Of a stretch of 64,000 bases of DNA, positions 7,504 to 15,588 are shown in pieces (position 1 is the first letter of the stretch; every line of letters starts with the position of its first letter). Made by a program: the position numbers and the translations under genes. Origin of the DNA: Bdellovibrionales bacterium (lineage in GTDB: Bacteria; Bdellovibrionota; Bdellovibrionia; Bdellovibrionales; JAMPXM01); assembly GCA_016713885.1 (NCBI GenBank), contig JADJOF010000006.1, positions 124,001 through 188,000 of the forward strand, given 5' to 3'. The notes beneath the pieces were generated by a model. The model was not told the DNA's origin. It searched no databases and saw only the letters and a list, made by a program, of their open reading frames with translations.

Positions 7504-9579
7504 CTATTTGGCGATGCGAACCGCCGGCCGCTGGCCGGGATAGAGCGAGAAGGCGTCATCGAGAATCAGTGCCGTTGCAGAATATTGGCGTCCATGTTTT
7601 CCGGTTCCGGTGAGCTTCGACGTCTGGACGTGTTGAGGAAGGGCCAAGCGGAGCTCGTCTTCGATAATCACGACTGAACCGCGGTTTGTTACGCGATGGG
7701 AACGCTCAAGTTCAATGAGTCGAGCGGATTCGACGAATACATTTTTTGTTCCCGCTTCAACCCAGGCAGGGACTCGCGCTGTTCCGACGACTCTCCAAAG
7801 TGGGCGCACGCTTCCATCGCAGACCGCGGCTCGATACTCAAGCGATTTGAGTCCGGCCAGCTCGACATGAGAGTCGGCGAGACGCTGAGCGATCACCTGT
7901 AATTGAACGTGAACAGCATTCAGTGTTTCAAGCCAGAGCAGTGGAGAGTGGGCGAGAGTCTGTTCATCGTAGAAGACGAGCAAGTCGTCTCCTGCCGATT
8001 GCAAGACTGTGGCTCCTGATGCCGAGAATGTCGTCCAGACTTCTGATAAAACCGTACTCATAATCGTCCCGCCGACTTCTTTGTCGGCGCCGGTCCGGAA
8101 CAGTGTCTCTGAACCCTTGATGTCGATGTTGATGAGTCGGCCTTTTACCTCACTCGGTAGAATAGCGAGCCTATGAAATGACGAGATAGGAGTTGTCTCG
8201 AGGAGCTTAAAGTTGCGCTGAACATCGGCAGCAAGCGAGACGGTGACTGTGAGGAGGGGAAACACGACCAGGTAACGAGCCCAATGCGTCTCGACAGTGG
8301 CTGCGACTCCTGGCTCGAGCCCGCTTGACTCAAGCAAGAACGCGAGTCCGATCGAGATCAGCATGAAGGTCATGATCAAGAGTGTGGTGTTGCGAGACTG
8401 TGAGGGGACAGCCGAGAGGCCGCTGCTCTGTTGGGTCTGGATCTGCACAAATTGAATCAAACAAAGGAGGCCTGCCGCAATGTAAGCGATTGGGGTAACC
8501 GCGTTGACTGTGGCCTGGGCGACTTGTCCGCTATCGATCCAGCTCGAGGGAAGAAAAAAGGCGAGCAATAAAAACACCGGCGTCGCGGCACTGGCAATGG
8601 TGACGTAGGAGTGTCGATTGCGCGCGACAGTCAGACCGAACGCAAGAACGGCGGTGATTTCTCCCAGTAAGAATGCGGATAGGACGCGATAGTAAATCGT
8701 GGCTCCGATCATGCGAAAGACGGAGTCCGCCATCACCACCTGCGTCAGTGCCAACACGAAGGAGACCAGCGCCGCCGCGCGAAACTCATCTTTTGCAGAG
8801 TCTGAGCTTGCTGCAAATCGAAACACCGTGCCGAGTAGCATGAAGATCGCAAACATAATCAGAAAGCGCGTGTCGCCAGTAAAAACGGTCCAGCGCATCT
8901 GTTCGTCTGCGGCTTTTGAGGTGAAGAGGCCAAGAGTCGGTACGAACCACGACGAATCCATCGTGCGCATGCGACCATCGCGAAAGACGGCGACGGCGAT
9001 CGAAAGCGGCTTGTTTTCTTGAAGGCGATCGCGTGCGATGTCGATCGCAACTGGCAAGTCGTTTTCAAGATAGTGCCCGGTCTGAACCAGATTGCCATCG
9101 AGCCAAACTTCGTAGCGGCTAAAGAGCAAGCCAAGCATCAGCCGAGTTGCGCCATGAGTGGCGGCCCGTTTGAGCGCGTCCGGCGGGATCTGCACGCCCA
9201 TCCAGTAGGGTGCGCTGAGGTCGGCTTCGAGACGTTGATAGTATTCAGGAGACCAGCGTTTGAGGGTTGAGTTCCAAAGAGCCGAACTTGTGGGCTCGGC
9301 AGGACAGGTTGCATTTGTTTTTGACCAGCAGGAGTGCTCTTCGCCTTCAAAGAGAATCGACCAGGTGGAGGCTGGAACTTCAATCACGGGACGCGCTTGG
9401 CGATCATTGAGTTTACTGGCGAGGAGCAGAACTCCCGCGGCGAGTCCCAGACTGGCGAGTACGTTGACGACGAGCAAGCGTAAGTAGCGCGACGGCTGTT
9501 TTGGATCGTGCCGCCGATACAGCATTCGCGCGATGGTCTCGAGTAACGATGTCGGCCTTGCCGGCTCTGTTTGCATCAT
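7504..9579 (-). CDS. Membrane protein with 7-TM region and cyclase-like C-terminus
   Basis: A 691-residue inner-membrane protein. One TM helix (about 34-54) precedes a periplasmic domain (about 60-245, with YEVWLDGNLVQTGHY) that looks like a 7TMR-DISM sensor domain. Then come about seven TM helices (about 250-470) and a cytosolic domain (about 480-660). The last part resembles a class III nucleotidyl cyclase: INIDIKGSETLF fits the first metal-binding region, GDDLLVFYDE the second and GTARVP ... VESARL the third. Several consensus residues differ, so activity is uncertain. It is 49 bp downstream of the DUF1702-like gene and probably in its operon. A diverged sensor cyclase is the best reading. 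Confidence 0.7.
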   Translation of the reverse strand: MMQTEPARPTSLLETIARMLYRRHDPKQPSRYLRLLVVNVLASLGLAAGVLLLASKLNDRQARPVIEVPASTWSILFEGEEHSCWSKTNATCPAEPTSSALWNSTLKRWSPEYYQRLEADLSAPYWMGVQIPPDALKRAATHGATRLMLGLLFSRYEVWLDGNLVQTGHYLENDLPVAIDIARDRLQENKPLSIAVAVFRDGRMRTMDSSWFVPTLGLFTSKAADEQMRWTVFTGDTRFLIMFAIFMLLGTVFRFAASSDSAKDEFRAAALVSFVLALTQVVMADSVFRMIGATIYYRVLSAFLLGEITAVLAFGLTVARNRHSYVTIASAATPVFLLLAFFLPSSWIDSGQVAQATVNAVTPIAYIAAGLLCLIQFVQIQTQQSSGLSAVPSQSRNTTLLIMTFMLISIGLAFLLESSGLEPGVAATVETHWARYLVVFPLLTVTVSLAADVQRNFKLLETTPISSFHRLAILPSEVKGRLINIDIKGSETLFRTGADKEVGGTIMSTVLSEVWTTFSASGATVLQSAGDDLLVFYDEQTLAHSPLLWLETLNAVHVQLQVIAQRLADSHVELAGLKSLEYRAAVCDGSVRPLWRVVGTARVPAWVEAGTKNVFVESARLIELERSHRVTNRGSVVIIEDELRLALPQHVQTSKLTGTGKHGRQYSATALILDDAFSLYPGQRPAVRIAK

Positions 9580-9628
9580 CTCTTATCGTCGTAAAGCGAG
9601 CAGACTTGTACGGGCTAAGGTCTAAGCC

Positions 9629-10486
9629 TCAGGGTTCCAAGCAGCGAAGCGACTGTTTGCACTGACCGAGGCAGTGTGCGATGCGAAGGACCTCGGCGGT
9701 GGCGCCCGCTTTGGCCGGACTATCGTCGGTGTCTGCATAAATCAGTCGGCGAGCCTGAGCGAGTTTTGCGCCTTCGAGCAGTTGGCGTCGCGCTATTGGG
9801 GAAAGTGTCGGCCATTGGTCAAAATCAACCTGACCTGCAAACGTCGCGGCGAACCCATAGCCGCGAAGGAACCATGATTCTCGTTGCGCCTCAGGGCTTT
9901 CGACAACACCGGCGACATCTTGGCTGACAAAGTAAGAGGCTCTTCCCGCTCCGAACAGGCAGTTGTCGCGAAGGCTTAAATCGACAAAGTCGTTGCAGAT
10001 CGCCAGCGCTGCTTGAGGCCGGAGTTTTTCGGCCCGGGTTTTAGCAAAGCCCCAGCCGTTCACAGCGTAGTCGACGCGAATGTCGTCAGACCCCAGAGTC
10101 GTTTTTAAGAGTTCAACCATTTCAGTTGGCGGAAGACGAACGAAATAAAACCCAGTGCCGAGACTGTTGAAGGCCGAGATCGATGGTCCGAGAGGAAAGA
10201 TTGTGACAAAAGCGAATATCCGTTCGCGAAACGGAGCTTTTGTCGACATGAAGAGATGTCGGCCATAACCTTCGTAGCAAAAGGCTTGAAGAGAGCGCGG
10301 TGCAAGTTCGCAGCTCTTGATCGCTGGGGCGTGAATGGTGGCCAAGATATCGCCGTAGACAAAACTCAACTGACTTTTTATGAGCGGAAGAGGAACGGTC
10401 AACTGCTTCGAGTAGCGCCAAGTGAATACGGTCACGAGAAGCGTCAGAAGTATAAAACTGACAAACCATCCCGATCTGAGTTTCAC
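9629..10486 (-). CDS. DUF1702-like protein
   Basis: A 285-residue protein with one N-terminal membrane anchor (about 7-23). The rest shows a recurring Gly-aromatic pattern: CYEGYGRHLF (70-79), LGTGFYFVRLPP (109-120), NGWGF (143-147), FGAGRASYFV (178-187) and GYGFAATFAG (209-218), then an Ala-rich helix (LLEGAKLAQARRL). This order of motifs matches what I recall of DUF1702, known from enediyne gene cassettes but also found elsewhere. No polyketide synthase is near. Its ATG overlaps the stop of the upstream membrane protein (ATGA), so the two are translationally coupled. The biochemical role is unknown. Confidence 0.65.
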   Translation of the reverse strand: MKLRSGWFVSFILLTLLVTVFTWRYSKQLTVPLPLIKSQLSFVYGDILATIHAPAIKSCELAPRSLQAFCYEGYGRHLFMSTKAPFRERIFAFVTIFPLGPSISAFNSLGTGFYFVRLPPTEMVELLKTTLGSDDIRVDYAVNGWGFAKTRAEKLRPQAALAICNDFVDLSLRDNCLFGAGRASYFVSQDVAGVVESPEAQRESWFLRGYGFAATFAGQVDFDQWPTLSPIARRQLLEGAKLAQARRLIYADTDDSPAKAGATAEVLRIAHCLGQCKQSLRCLEP

Positions 10487-11523
10487 GTCTGGGCCGTTGT
10501 TGCGTTGTAGAGAATCTCGCGAACGGCCGGATTGTCGGAGCTTTTCCAGATAAAGGCGTCGAGCAGATAATGTGTCCAGGTGACTACACCACCGACGATC
10601 GGCGCCAAGTAAGCAAAGTGTCCAAAGAACAGTTGAGTCGTATCGACATTTTGGAATGCGTTCCAGTACAAAAATGTAACTGTTGAGATCAGACCGAACA
10701 ATGAGACGAGAGACCAGCGGCCGACTATTAAGCTCTTGAGCGGTGGCAGCAGGGTGTTGGGATTTCGATGCAACATCACGTAACTCGCGTACCAGTACGT
10801 GATCCCGTGCGCGACCATCAAAGGCGCGGGAGACATTCCTCGTCCGACGAGATGCCAGAGAAACGAAATCACAAACGTGACCAGATACTGATTGTACTTT
10901 GCCCAGTTCAAAAAACCGGTGCTACGGGCCTTCTTGACTTCGTAGACCGCGGCGCTGGTAAGGACAATGAGGTAGAGTGTCAGTGTGGGAGTCGCCAGAA
11001 TTGTCGGCAGCTCCGGCTTGAACGAAATCACGTAAAATCCGATCGAGCGTTCGCTCATTCCATAGATCATCGGCAGGACGATAAGGCCGTAGAAGAGGGT
11101 TTTGTTGAGACGGATTTCTGTTGCGTCGAGTGGGGCCACATTTTTTCGCAGCGTGATCATAAACCAGCCGAATTGCTGGCGGACGAAGTGAAACATCGAG
11201 AGGGCTGCGAAGGTGATCCAGAACACCGACGGGTCGATGCTGAAAGTGAGAACCGCCGCCCCGCCGGCGACAAGCGGTGCGATGAGATACAGCCGCCGCC
11301 TTCGTTTAAATTCTGCGGGATCAAAATAAATACGGAAGAACGTGGTGAAAATATGATTTTGATCGATCAAAACGGCCACTGCCGAAAACTCAAGGATCCC
11401 CCATTTGGTCGGCGTGATTGTGGGGAAGAGCAGAGCGGCGCCAAAAACAACCGCGGTGAGCACGAGGTCTTGTCGGGATGAGTAGATCCAAGAATTGCTA
11501 TCTTTTAGAGCTCGCTCGGACAT
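10483..11523 (-). CDS. Multi-pass membrane protein, UnbU-like
   Basis: A 346-residue integral membrane protein with about eight to ten predicted helices. The ATG at 11523 is used because the hydrophobic part begins shortly after it; the longer frame to 11673 runs into the tRNA-terminator region. The motif MFHFVRQQFGW (third or fourth helix) and later HYLLDAFIW provide conserved-looking His residues in the membrane. It is coupled (4-bp overlap) to a DUF1702-like gene. The same pairing, DUF1702 with the UnbU membrane protein, is known from enediyne cassettes, which is why UnbU-like is proposed; the assignment is tentative. Confidence 0.6.
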   Translation of the reverse strand: MSERALKDSNSWIYSSRQDLVLTAVVFGAALLFPTITPTKWGILEFSAVAVLIDQNHIFTTFFRIYFDPAEFKRRRRLYLIAPLVAGGAAVLTFSIDPSVFWITFAALSMFHFVRQQFGWFMITLRKNVAPLDATEIRLNKTLFYGLIVLPMIYGMSERSIGFYVISFKPELPTILATPTLTLYLIVLTSAAVYEVKKARSTGFLNWAKYNQYLVTFVISFLWHLVGRGMSPAPLMVAHGITYWYASYVMLHRNPNTLLPPLKSLIVGRWSLVSLFGLISTVTFLYWNAFQNVDTTQLFFGHFAYLAPIVGGVVTWTHYLLDAFIWKSSDNPAVREILYNATTAQT

Positions 11524-11661
11524 GGACTCAACTTTAGGGGATCGATTGCGAGAGGGTCTATTGAATAGAACGGACGAAGAGGACGAATATTTGACTGAAT
11601 GCTCACTGCCCGCGTTTGGCGCAGTGCGATGTCTTGCGCTCCAAATGAAAGGGCTCAAACG

Positions 11662-11690
11662 AAAAAGCGACACCCAGGGGTGTCGCTTTT
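11662..11690 (-). terminator. Rho-independent terminator after tRNA-Leu
   Basis: On the minus strand GCGACACCC and GGTGTCGC form a stem around a very short loop and are followed by TTTTTC. It lies 44 bp beyond the tRNA 3' end. The opposite strand also has a T-run, so it could work both ways. Confidence 0.85.
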
Positions 11691-11733
11691 AAGAAATCGG
11701 ACCCGAGTCCGATCGTTTTAAAAAACCTAAAAA

Positions 11734-11820
11734 TGGTGCGCGAGAATGGACTTGAACCATCATGTACTTGCGTACGCCAGCCCCTCAAGCTGGTGCGTCT
11801 ACCAATTTCGCCACTCGCGC
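11734..11820 (-). tRNA. tRNA-Leu (anticodon GAG)
   Basis: An 87-nt class II tRNA. The acceptor stem GCGCGAG pairs with CTCGCGC, the D-arm has the usual GGTAGACGC, the anticodon loop TTGAGGG between CCAGC and GCTGG gives GAG (reads CUC/CUU Leu codons), a long variable arm follows, and the T-arm is GGTTCAAGTCC. The 3' CCA is encoded. Confidence 0.97.
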
Positions 11821-12020
11821 TCAATTGGTTCCCTAAAAAAGGACCCCCAATCTCTAGGAAGACCGCGTCCCTGTCAAGCGATCGGACTGGGAACCGCAAA
11901 ATCGCGTAAAATCCGGGCATGAAAACATGTTGTGGCTAACCGGAGACGTGAATCGATTTGTCTTATGAGCAGAAGCCATCGCAAGGACGCGGTGGTGAGG
12001 AAGCCAAGGAAAAGGGGGAG

Positions 12021-12275
12021 ATGATGCTCCAGCGTGGGGGGCCCCGGCAGGATCAAGCGGAGGGTTTAAGTCTCTATTCAGAGGGGGAGTGGCCCGAGAA
12101 AGTGTGGGGAGAGATGCAGAGCTCAGTGGAGGAGTTGAAAAGCCTTGTTGAGCTTCTGGGCGACGAGACGGCGGGATGGTCAAGGCGGGTGATTTTAGAA
12201 GAGGCGGTGAGCCGGTTGGCTGATCTTGAGCTTCAGCTGGGAGTTCGTCCGATCGGGGCAAGGCAGGCGTCATGA
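12021..12275 (+). CDS. Small Glu-rich protein of unknown function
   Basis: About 84 residues. Two adjacent ATGs (12021 and 12024) follow GGGGGAG, and the second has the better spacing. The C-terminal half (SSVEELKSLVELLGDE ... ILEEAVSRLADLELQL) is predicted to be amphipathic helix, possibly a coiled coil. Its stop overlaps the ATG of the next small gene (TCATGA), which supports a real, coupled pair. A terminator at 12491-12534 closes the unit. No family is recognised. Confidence 0.55.
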   Translation: MMLQRGGPRQDQAEGLSLYSEGEWPEKVWGEMQSSVEELKSLVELLGDETAGWSRRVILEEAVSRLADLELQLGVRPIGARQAS

Positions 12276-12418
12276 ATGAGGTAAGTGGAGAACTGGCGTT
12301 TCTTTTGGCTATTGGACTGGCGTATTTGGTTTTTGGCGTCGGCGTGATTGGATATTCATCGCGGATAGCGGTGAGGGTGCCGGTGCGGTCGAATTCAAGG
12401 CCAGAGCGTCAGAAATGA
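12272..12418 (+). CDS. Small single-pass membrane protein (48 residues)
   Basis: Starts at the ATG overlapping the stop of the gene at 12021-12275. The product begins MNEVSGELAF, has one membrane helix (residues about 7-30, LAIGLAYLVFGVGVIGY) and a short basic tail with several Arg. The overlap with the upstream gene and the membrane-helix composition support it as a genuine small protein. Function unknown; a small membrane partner of the Glu-rich protein is an inference. Confidence 0.55.
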   Translation: MNEVSGELAFLLAIGLAYLVFGVGVIGYSSRIAVRVPVRSNSRPERQK

Positions 12419-12490
12419 AGATGGGTTTGGAGTAGCGTTCCCTTTTTCGCCGGGTTTGTGGTTGGGCTTGGCGAAAGCGTTTGGTGGTGC

Positions 12491-12534
12491 CGCCGCGGTG
12501 ATCGGAGAGAGTCCGGGACCGCGGCGTTTTTTTT
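12491..12534 (+). terminator. Rho-independent terminator before queA
   Basis: A perfect 9-bp stem, CGCCGCGGT with ACCGCGGCG, encloses an 18-base loop and is followed by eight T. It ends the small-gene unit and implies that the queA start must lie downstream, which excludes the longest frame from 12458. Confidence 0.9.
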
Positions 12535-12571
12535 ACTGACTTCAGTCTCTGATCTGTGTCATCCACGATCG

Positions 12572-13639
12572 GTGCAAAAACTGCGTCCCTCTCTTGCTGT
12601 CGCTGATCTTGATTTTGAGTATCCAGAAAACCTGGTTGCGACCGAGCGCGCACGGGGACAGAGCCGCATTATGCTGGTCGCTCCGTCTGGTGAGCCGTCT
12701 GAAATCAATCGCCGACAACTCCTTTCGATGTTTCGACCTGGTGACCTGTTAGTTGTGAACAATACGCGTGTGTTGCGCCGAAGGATCTTCACCGATCAGG
12801 GACTTGAGATCCTCTTCATTCGCCCGGTCGACTCCGAACGCCGTGAATGGGAAGTGCTCTGTCCCTCCAGTCGCTGGAAGGCCGGTACCGAGCAGACGAT
12901 CAATGATGCGAACCTGCGTTTTGAGTTGGTGGCCCGCGGGCGGCCGCAAACGCTGCGCGCGAATGTGACGCTCTCTGAAGAACTGTTTGAACGATTGGGT
13001 GAATTGCCGCTTCCACCATACATTCAAAAGGCCCGAGGCGAGCGGCACATGCGGGCTGCCGATAGCGGCGAATACCAGTCGATTTTCGCTCGGCCTCAAG
13101 CGCAGACAGATGCAGGCAGTCTCGCTGCGCCCACCGCGAGTTTTCATTTTGATCAAGAGTTTCTCGGCGAACTGAAGGCAAGCGGCGTTTCGATAGCCGA
13201 GGTGACGCTACACGTGGGACTTGGAACCTTTCTTCCGGTCACAGTCGATGATTTGCGCGATCACGTCATGCACCGCGAGTGGGCGGAGATACCGGCCGCG
13301 ACCGTAGCCGCCATTCGCGACGCGAAACGGAGTGGAGGGCGAGTGATGGCGCTTGGGACTACGGTCGCTCGGACGCTCGAGTCGATGCATCTTGGGATGC
13401 TGTCGGAGACCGCCGCCGGTGGATATTTTGGTGAAACCGATTTGTTGATCCAGCCGGGCCACGGCTGGGGAGTGGTCGATGTCTTGATGACCAACTTCCA
13501 CCAGCCGCGTTCGACGCTTCTTGCGCTCGTCGCCTCGTTTTCAAGCCTTGAGCGCGTTAAAGCGTCTTATGCCTGGGCCATCAGGCAGGGATTCAGACTT
13601 TTTAGCTATGGTGATTTCAGTGTGTGGTTAAGGGACTAG
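12572..13639 (+). CDS. queA: S-adenosylmethionine:tRNA ribosyltransferase-isomerase
   Basis: Transfers and isomerises the ribosyl part of SAM onto 7-aminomethyl-7-deazaguanine in tRNA, giving epoxyqueuosine, the penultimate step of queuosine synthesis. Family signatures are DLDFEYPENLVAT near the N-terminus, PGDLLVVNNTRV, LPLPPYI, AAPTASFHF and ALGTTVARTLES, with the usual length of about 355. The family normally reads AAPTAGLHF, so the S-F pair is a small deviation. GTG at 12572 is chosen because an upstream ATG (12458) lies before the terminator; the ribosome site is weak, so the start is uncertain by a few codons. tgt follows about 280 bp downstream on the same strand. Confidence 0.93.
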   Translation: MQKLRPSLAVADLDFEYPENLVATERARGQSRIMLVAPSGEPSEINRRQLLSMFRPGDLLVVNNTRVLRRRIFTDQGLEILFIRPVDSERREWEVLCPSSRWKAGTEQTINDANLRFELVARGRPQTLRANVTLSEELFERLGELPLPPYIQKARGERHMRAADSGEYQSIFARPQAQTDAGSLAAPTASFHFDQEFLGELKASGVSIAEVTLHVGLGTFLPVTVDDLRDHVMHREWAEIPAATVAAIRDAKRSGGRVMALGTTVARTLESMHLGMLSETAAGGYFGETDLLIQPGHGWGVVDVLMTNFHQPRSTLLALVASFSSLERVKASYAWAIRQGFRLFSYGDFSVWLRD

Positions 13640-13815
13640 CCGGCCTTCTTAAAGTGCTCGTGACTGTTCCCCTGGTCGTTTCTTTGGCCGACATCCCTAT
13701 CGGACTTTGCTCCGCGCTTTTTCTTGGCTCTTATTTTTTCAAGCAGCTTTTTTTCTTCGCGGTGAAAATAGGCTTCCTCTTGATCGTAACCGGCTTTCGA
13801 ATGCACTAACTTCAT
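13636..13815 (-). CDS. Small basic protein of 59 residues
   Basis: Starts MKLVHSKAGYDQEEAYFHRE with GGAGGA eight bases before the ATG. The remainder is a charged helix (KKLLEKIRAKKKRG) and a polar tail. Its stop overlaps the queA stop on the other strand. The very strong ribosome site and clean codon use make it a better candidate than the hydrophobic frame on the plus strand. Similar short proteins opening with YDQEEAYFH occur in related bacteria as far as I recall, but no function is known. Confidence 0.7.
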   Translation of the reverse strand: MKLVHSKAGYDQEEAYFHREEKKLLEKIRAKKKRGAKSDRDVGQRNDQGNSHEHFKKAG

Positions 13816-13923
13816 TCGTCTATTCCTCCTCAGAAACGTACCGTTCCCTCAGGATATCACCGCTGTAAAAGTCGCTACAGCGTGTGTTTTTGGGCGCGAA
13901 TAGGTTGTATTTGAAGTGTCAGG

Positions 13924-15102
13924 ATGAGACAAAGCCGACCGATGCCGACAGAACCAACTCTTCAAGAAAATTCCTCATCGACGCGTGTATATGCTCATCC
14001 GCCGGGACACTTTGAGCTGCTTGCAGAGGAAGGTACGGCGCGCTCCGCGCGGCTTTGGACTGATCACGGACCGGTGGAGACGCCGGTCTTTATGGCAGTC
14101 GGCACCAAGGCCACCGTCAAGGCTATGACGCCAGAGGAACTGAAGGCATCAGGCTGTCAGGTGGTTCTCGGAAACACATATCATCTGCACATTCGGCCCG
14201 GAGAGAAGACCATCAAGAAACTCGGTGGTCTCCACAAATTTATGAATTGGCATGGGCCAATTTTAACGGATAGTGGTGGTTTTCAAGTCTTCTCGCTCTC
14301 GGGACTTCGCAAGCTCACTGAGGCTGGCGTTGAGTTTCGTTCGCATTTGGATGGGGCGAAGCATTTCCTTTCACCCGAAACATCGATGCAGATCCAGATG
14401 GATCTTGGGTCCGATATCATTATGGCTTTTGATGAGTGTCTGCAGTATCCCGCGACTCACGAGGCAATTGAAAAGAGCATGGCGCTGACGCTCCGGTGGC
14501 TCAAGCGCTCAAAAGAGGCGATGACGCGAAAGCAGAGTCTACTTTTTGGGATTGTTCAGGGCGGCCTTGAACTCGGCTTGCGGCTAAAGAGTCTTGAGCA
14601 GATCACGTCGGTGGATTTGCCGGGATATGCGCTGGGTGGTTTTTCAGTTGGAGAGCCGATCGAGCTCATGCATAAGCTTCTGCCCGATGTGGCGCCGAGA
14701 ATGCCGCGTGAGAAGCCGCGTTACCTGATGGGTGTCGGCACACCGCTCGATTTGATTATCGCTGTTGATAGCGGGATCGACATGTTTGACTGTGTTCTGC
14801 CAACACGCGTCGCGCGGAACGGCACTCTGTATACATGGAGCGGCAAGGTCTCGATCAAACGGACGGAGTATCGCGAAGATCCTGCTCCACTCGATCCAGA
14901 GTGCGATTGCTATACTTGTACGCACTACTCAAAGGCGTATCTTCGCCACCTTTTTATGAGTGACGAGATCCTTTCAAGTCGCCTCAATACAATTCACAAT
15001 CTGCACTTTTTCTTTGCACTGATGGAAAAGTCACGCGCCGCCATTCGCTCAGGACGCTGGGCGGAGTTCCGCGATGATTGCCTTCGTCGCTTCAGCAAGT
15101 AA
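13924..15102 (+). CDS. tgt: Queuine tRNA-ribosyltransferase (TGT)
   Basis: Exchanges guanine-34 of tRNAs with GUN anticodons for preQ1. Visible motifs: NTYHLHIRPGE, TDSGGFQVFSL with the Asp that protects the active site, GIVQGG, GYALGGFSVGE and DMFDCVLPTRVARNG carrying the nucleophilic Asp and specificity loop. The zinc site is CDCYTCTHYSKAYLRHLF with a later His. Length 392 residues, a little longer than usual because of an N-terminal extension before HFELLAEEGTARSARLW. An internal ATG at 13942 is an alternative start. yajC-secD-secF follow, the classical tgt-yajC-secDF order. Confidence 0.96.
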   Translation: MRQSRPMPTEPTLQENSSSTRVYAHPPGHFELLAEEGTARSARLWTDHGPVETPVFMAVGTKATVKAMTPEELKASGCQVVLGNTYHLHIRPGEKTIKKLGGLHKFMNWHGPILTDSGGFQVFSLSGLRKLTEAGVEFRSHLDGAKHFLSPETSMQIQMDLGSDIIMAFDECLQYPATHEAIEKSMALTLRWLKRSKEAMTRKQSLLFGIVQGGLELGLRLKSLEQITSVDLPGYALGGFSVGEPIELMHKLLPDVAPRMPREKPRYLMGVGTPLDLIIAVDSGIDMFDCVLPTRVARNGTLYTWSGKVSIKRTEYREDPAPLDPECDCYTCTHYSKAYLRHLFMSDEILSSRLNTIHNLHFFFALMEKSRAAIRSGRWAEFRDDCLRRFSK

Positions 15103-15207
15103 CAGAGATCCCGCTTAACGCGCTGCAATTCCTGCTGTGCAGTTGCCAACCGTGCGGAATCATGTCCATCTTTAGGGCGCACATAGCATTGTAAGGATGG
15201 AGTCATC

Positions 15208-15588
15208 TTGAAATCACTTATTGTTTCGTTTCTTCTTGTTGCCGGTACGGTGTCGACCGCCGCGGCTCAAACTCCCGATGCTGGAGCTCAGCCGCCAGCG
15301 TGGATGAGCATGATGCCGATAGTTTTCATGTTCGCGATTTTTTATCTTCTCATTTTTCGCCCGCAGCAGAAAAAAGAAAAGCAGCGTCTTGAGTTTATCA
15401 ATGCGCTTAAGCGGGGCGACGAGGTGATTACGGCATCGGGCCTCGTTGGTCGTGTCGAGGGACTGACTGAACAGTTCATCACTCTTGAAATCGCCGACGG
15501 CGTGCGGGTGAAGGTTTTGCGCACCGCCATTGCCTCGTCGGTGCAAGCGCTGACCGCGGCAGCCGTTCCAGCAGGAGGTAAAGCGTGA
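15208..15588 (+). CDS. yajC: Preprotein translocase subunit YajC
   Basis: A 126-residue inner-membrane subunit of the SecDF-YajC accessory complex. An N-terminal signal-like segment is followed by one TM helix (about 33-55, MPIVFMFAIFYLLIFRPQQ) and the family signature RPQQKKEKQR, then a small soluble domain with GDEVITASGLVGRV. The start is TTG, with GGAG five bases upstream. The stop overlaps the GTG start of secD. A low-complexity stretch (Ala, Gly, Gln, Pro) in residues 10-30 separates the two hydrophobic parts. Confidence 0.93.
   Translation: MKSLIVSFLLVAGTVSTAAAQTPDAGAQPPAWMSMMPIVFMFAIFYLLIFRPQQKKEKQRLEFINALKRGDEVITASGLVGRVEGLTEQFITLEIADGVRVKVLRTAIASSVQALTAAAVPAGGKA

Noticed and set aside
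12458..12571. Longer queA start at 12458
   Set aside because: A perfect terminator with eight T lies between 12491 and 12534, and the extra residues have no similarity to QueA.
13624..13809. Plus-strand hydrophobic frame of 61 residues after queA
   Set aside because: It has no ribosome site and lies opposite a 59-residue minus-strand frame with GGAGGA and normal protein composition.
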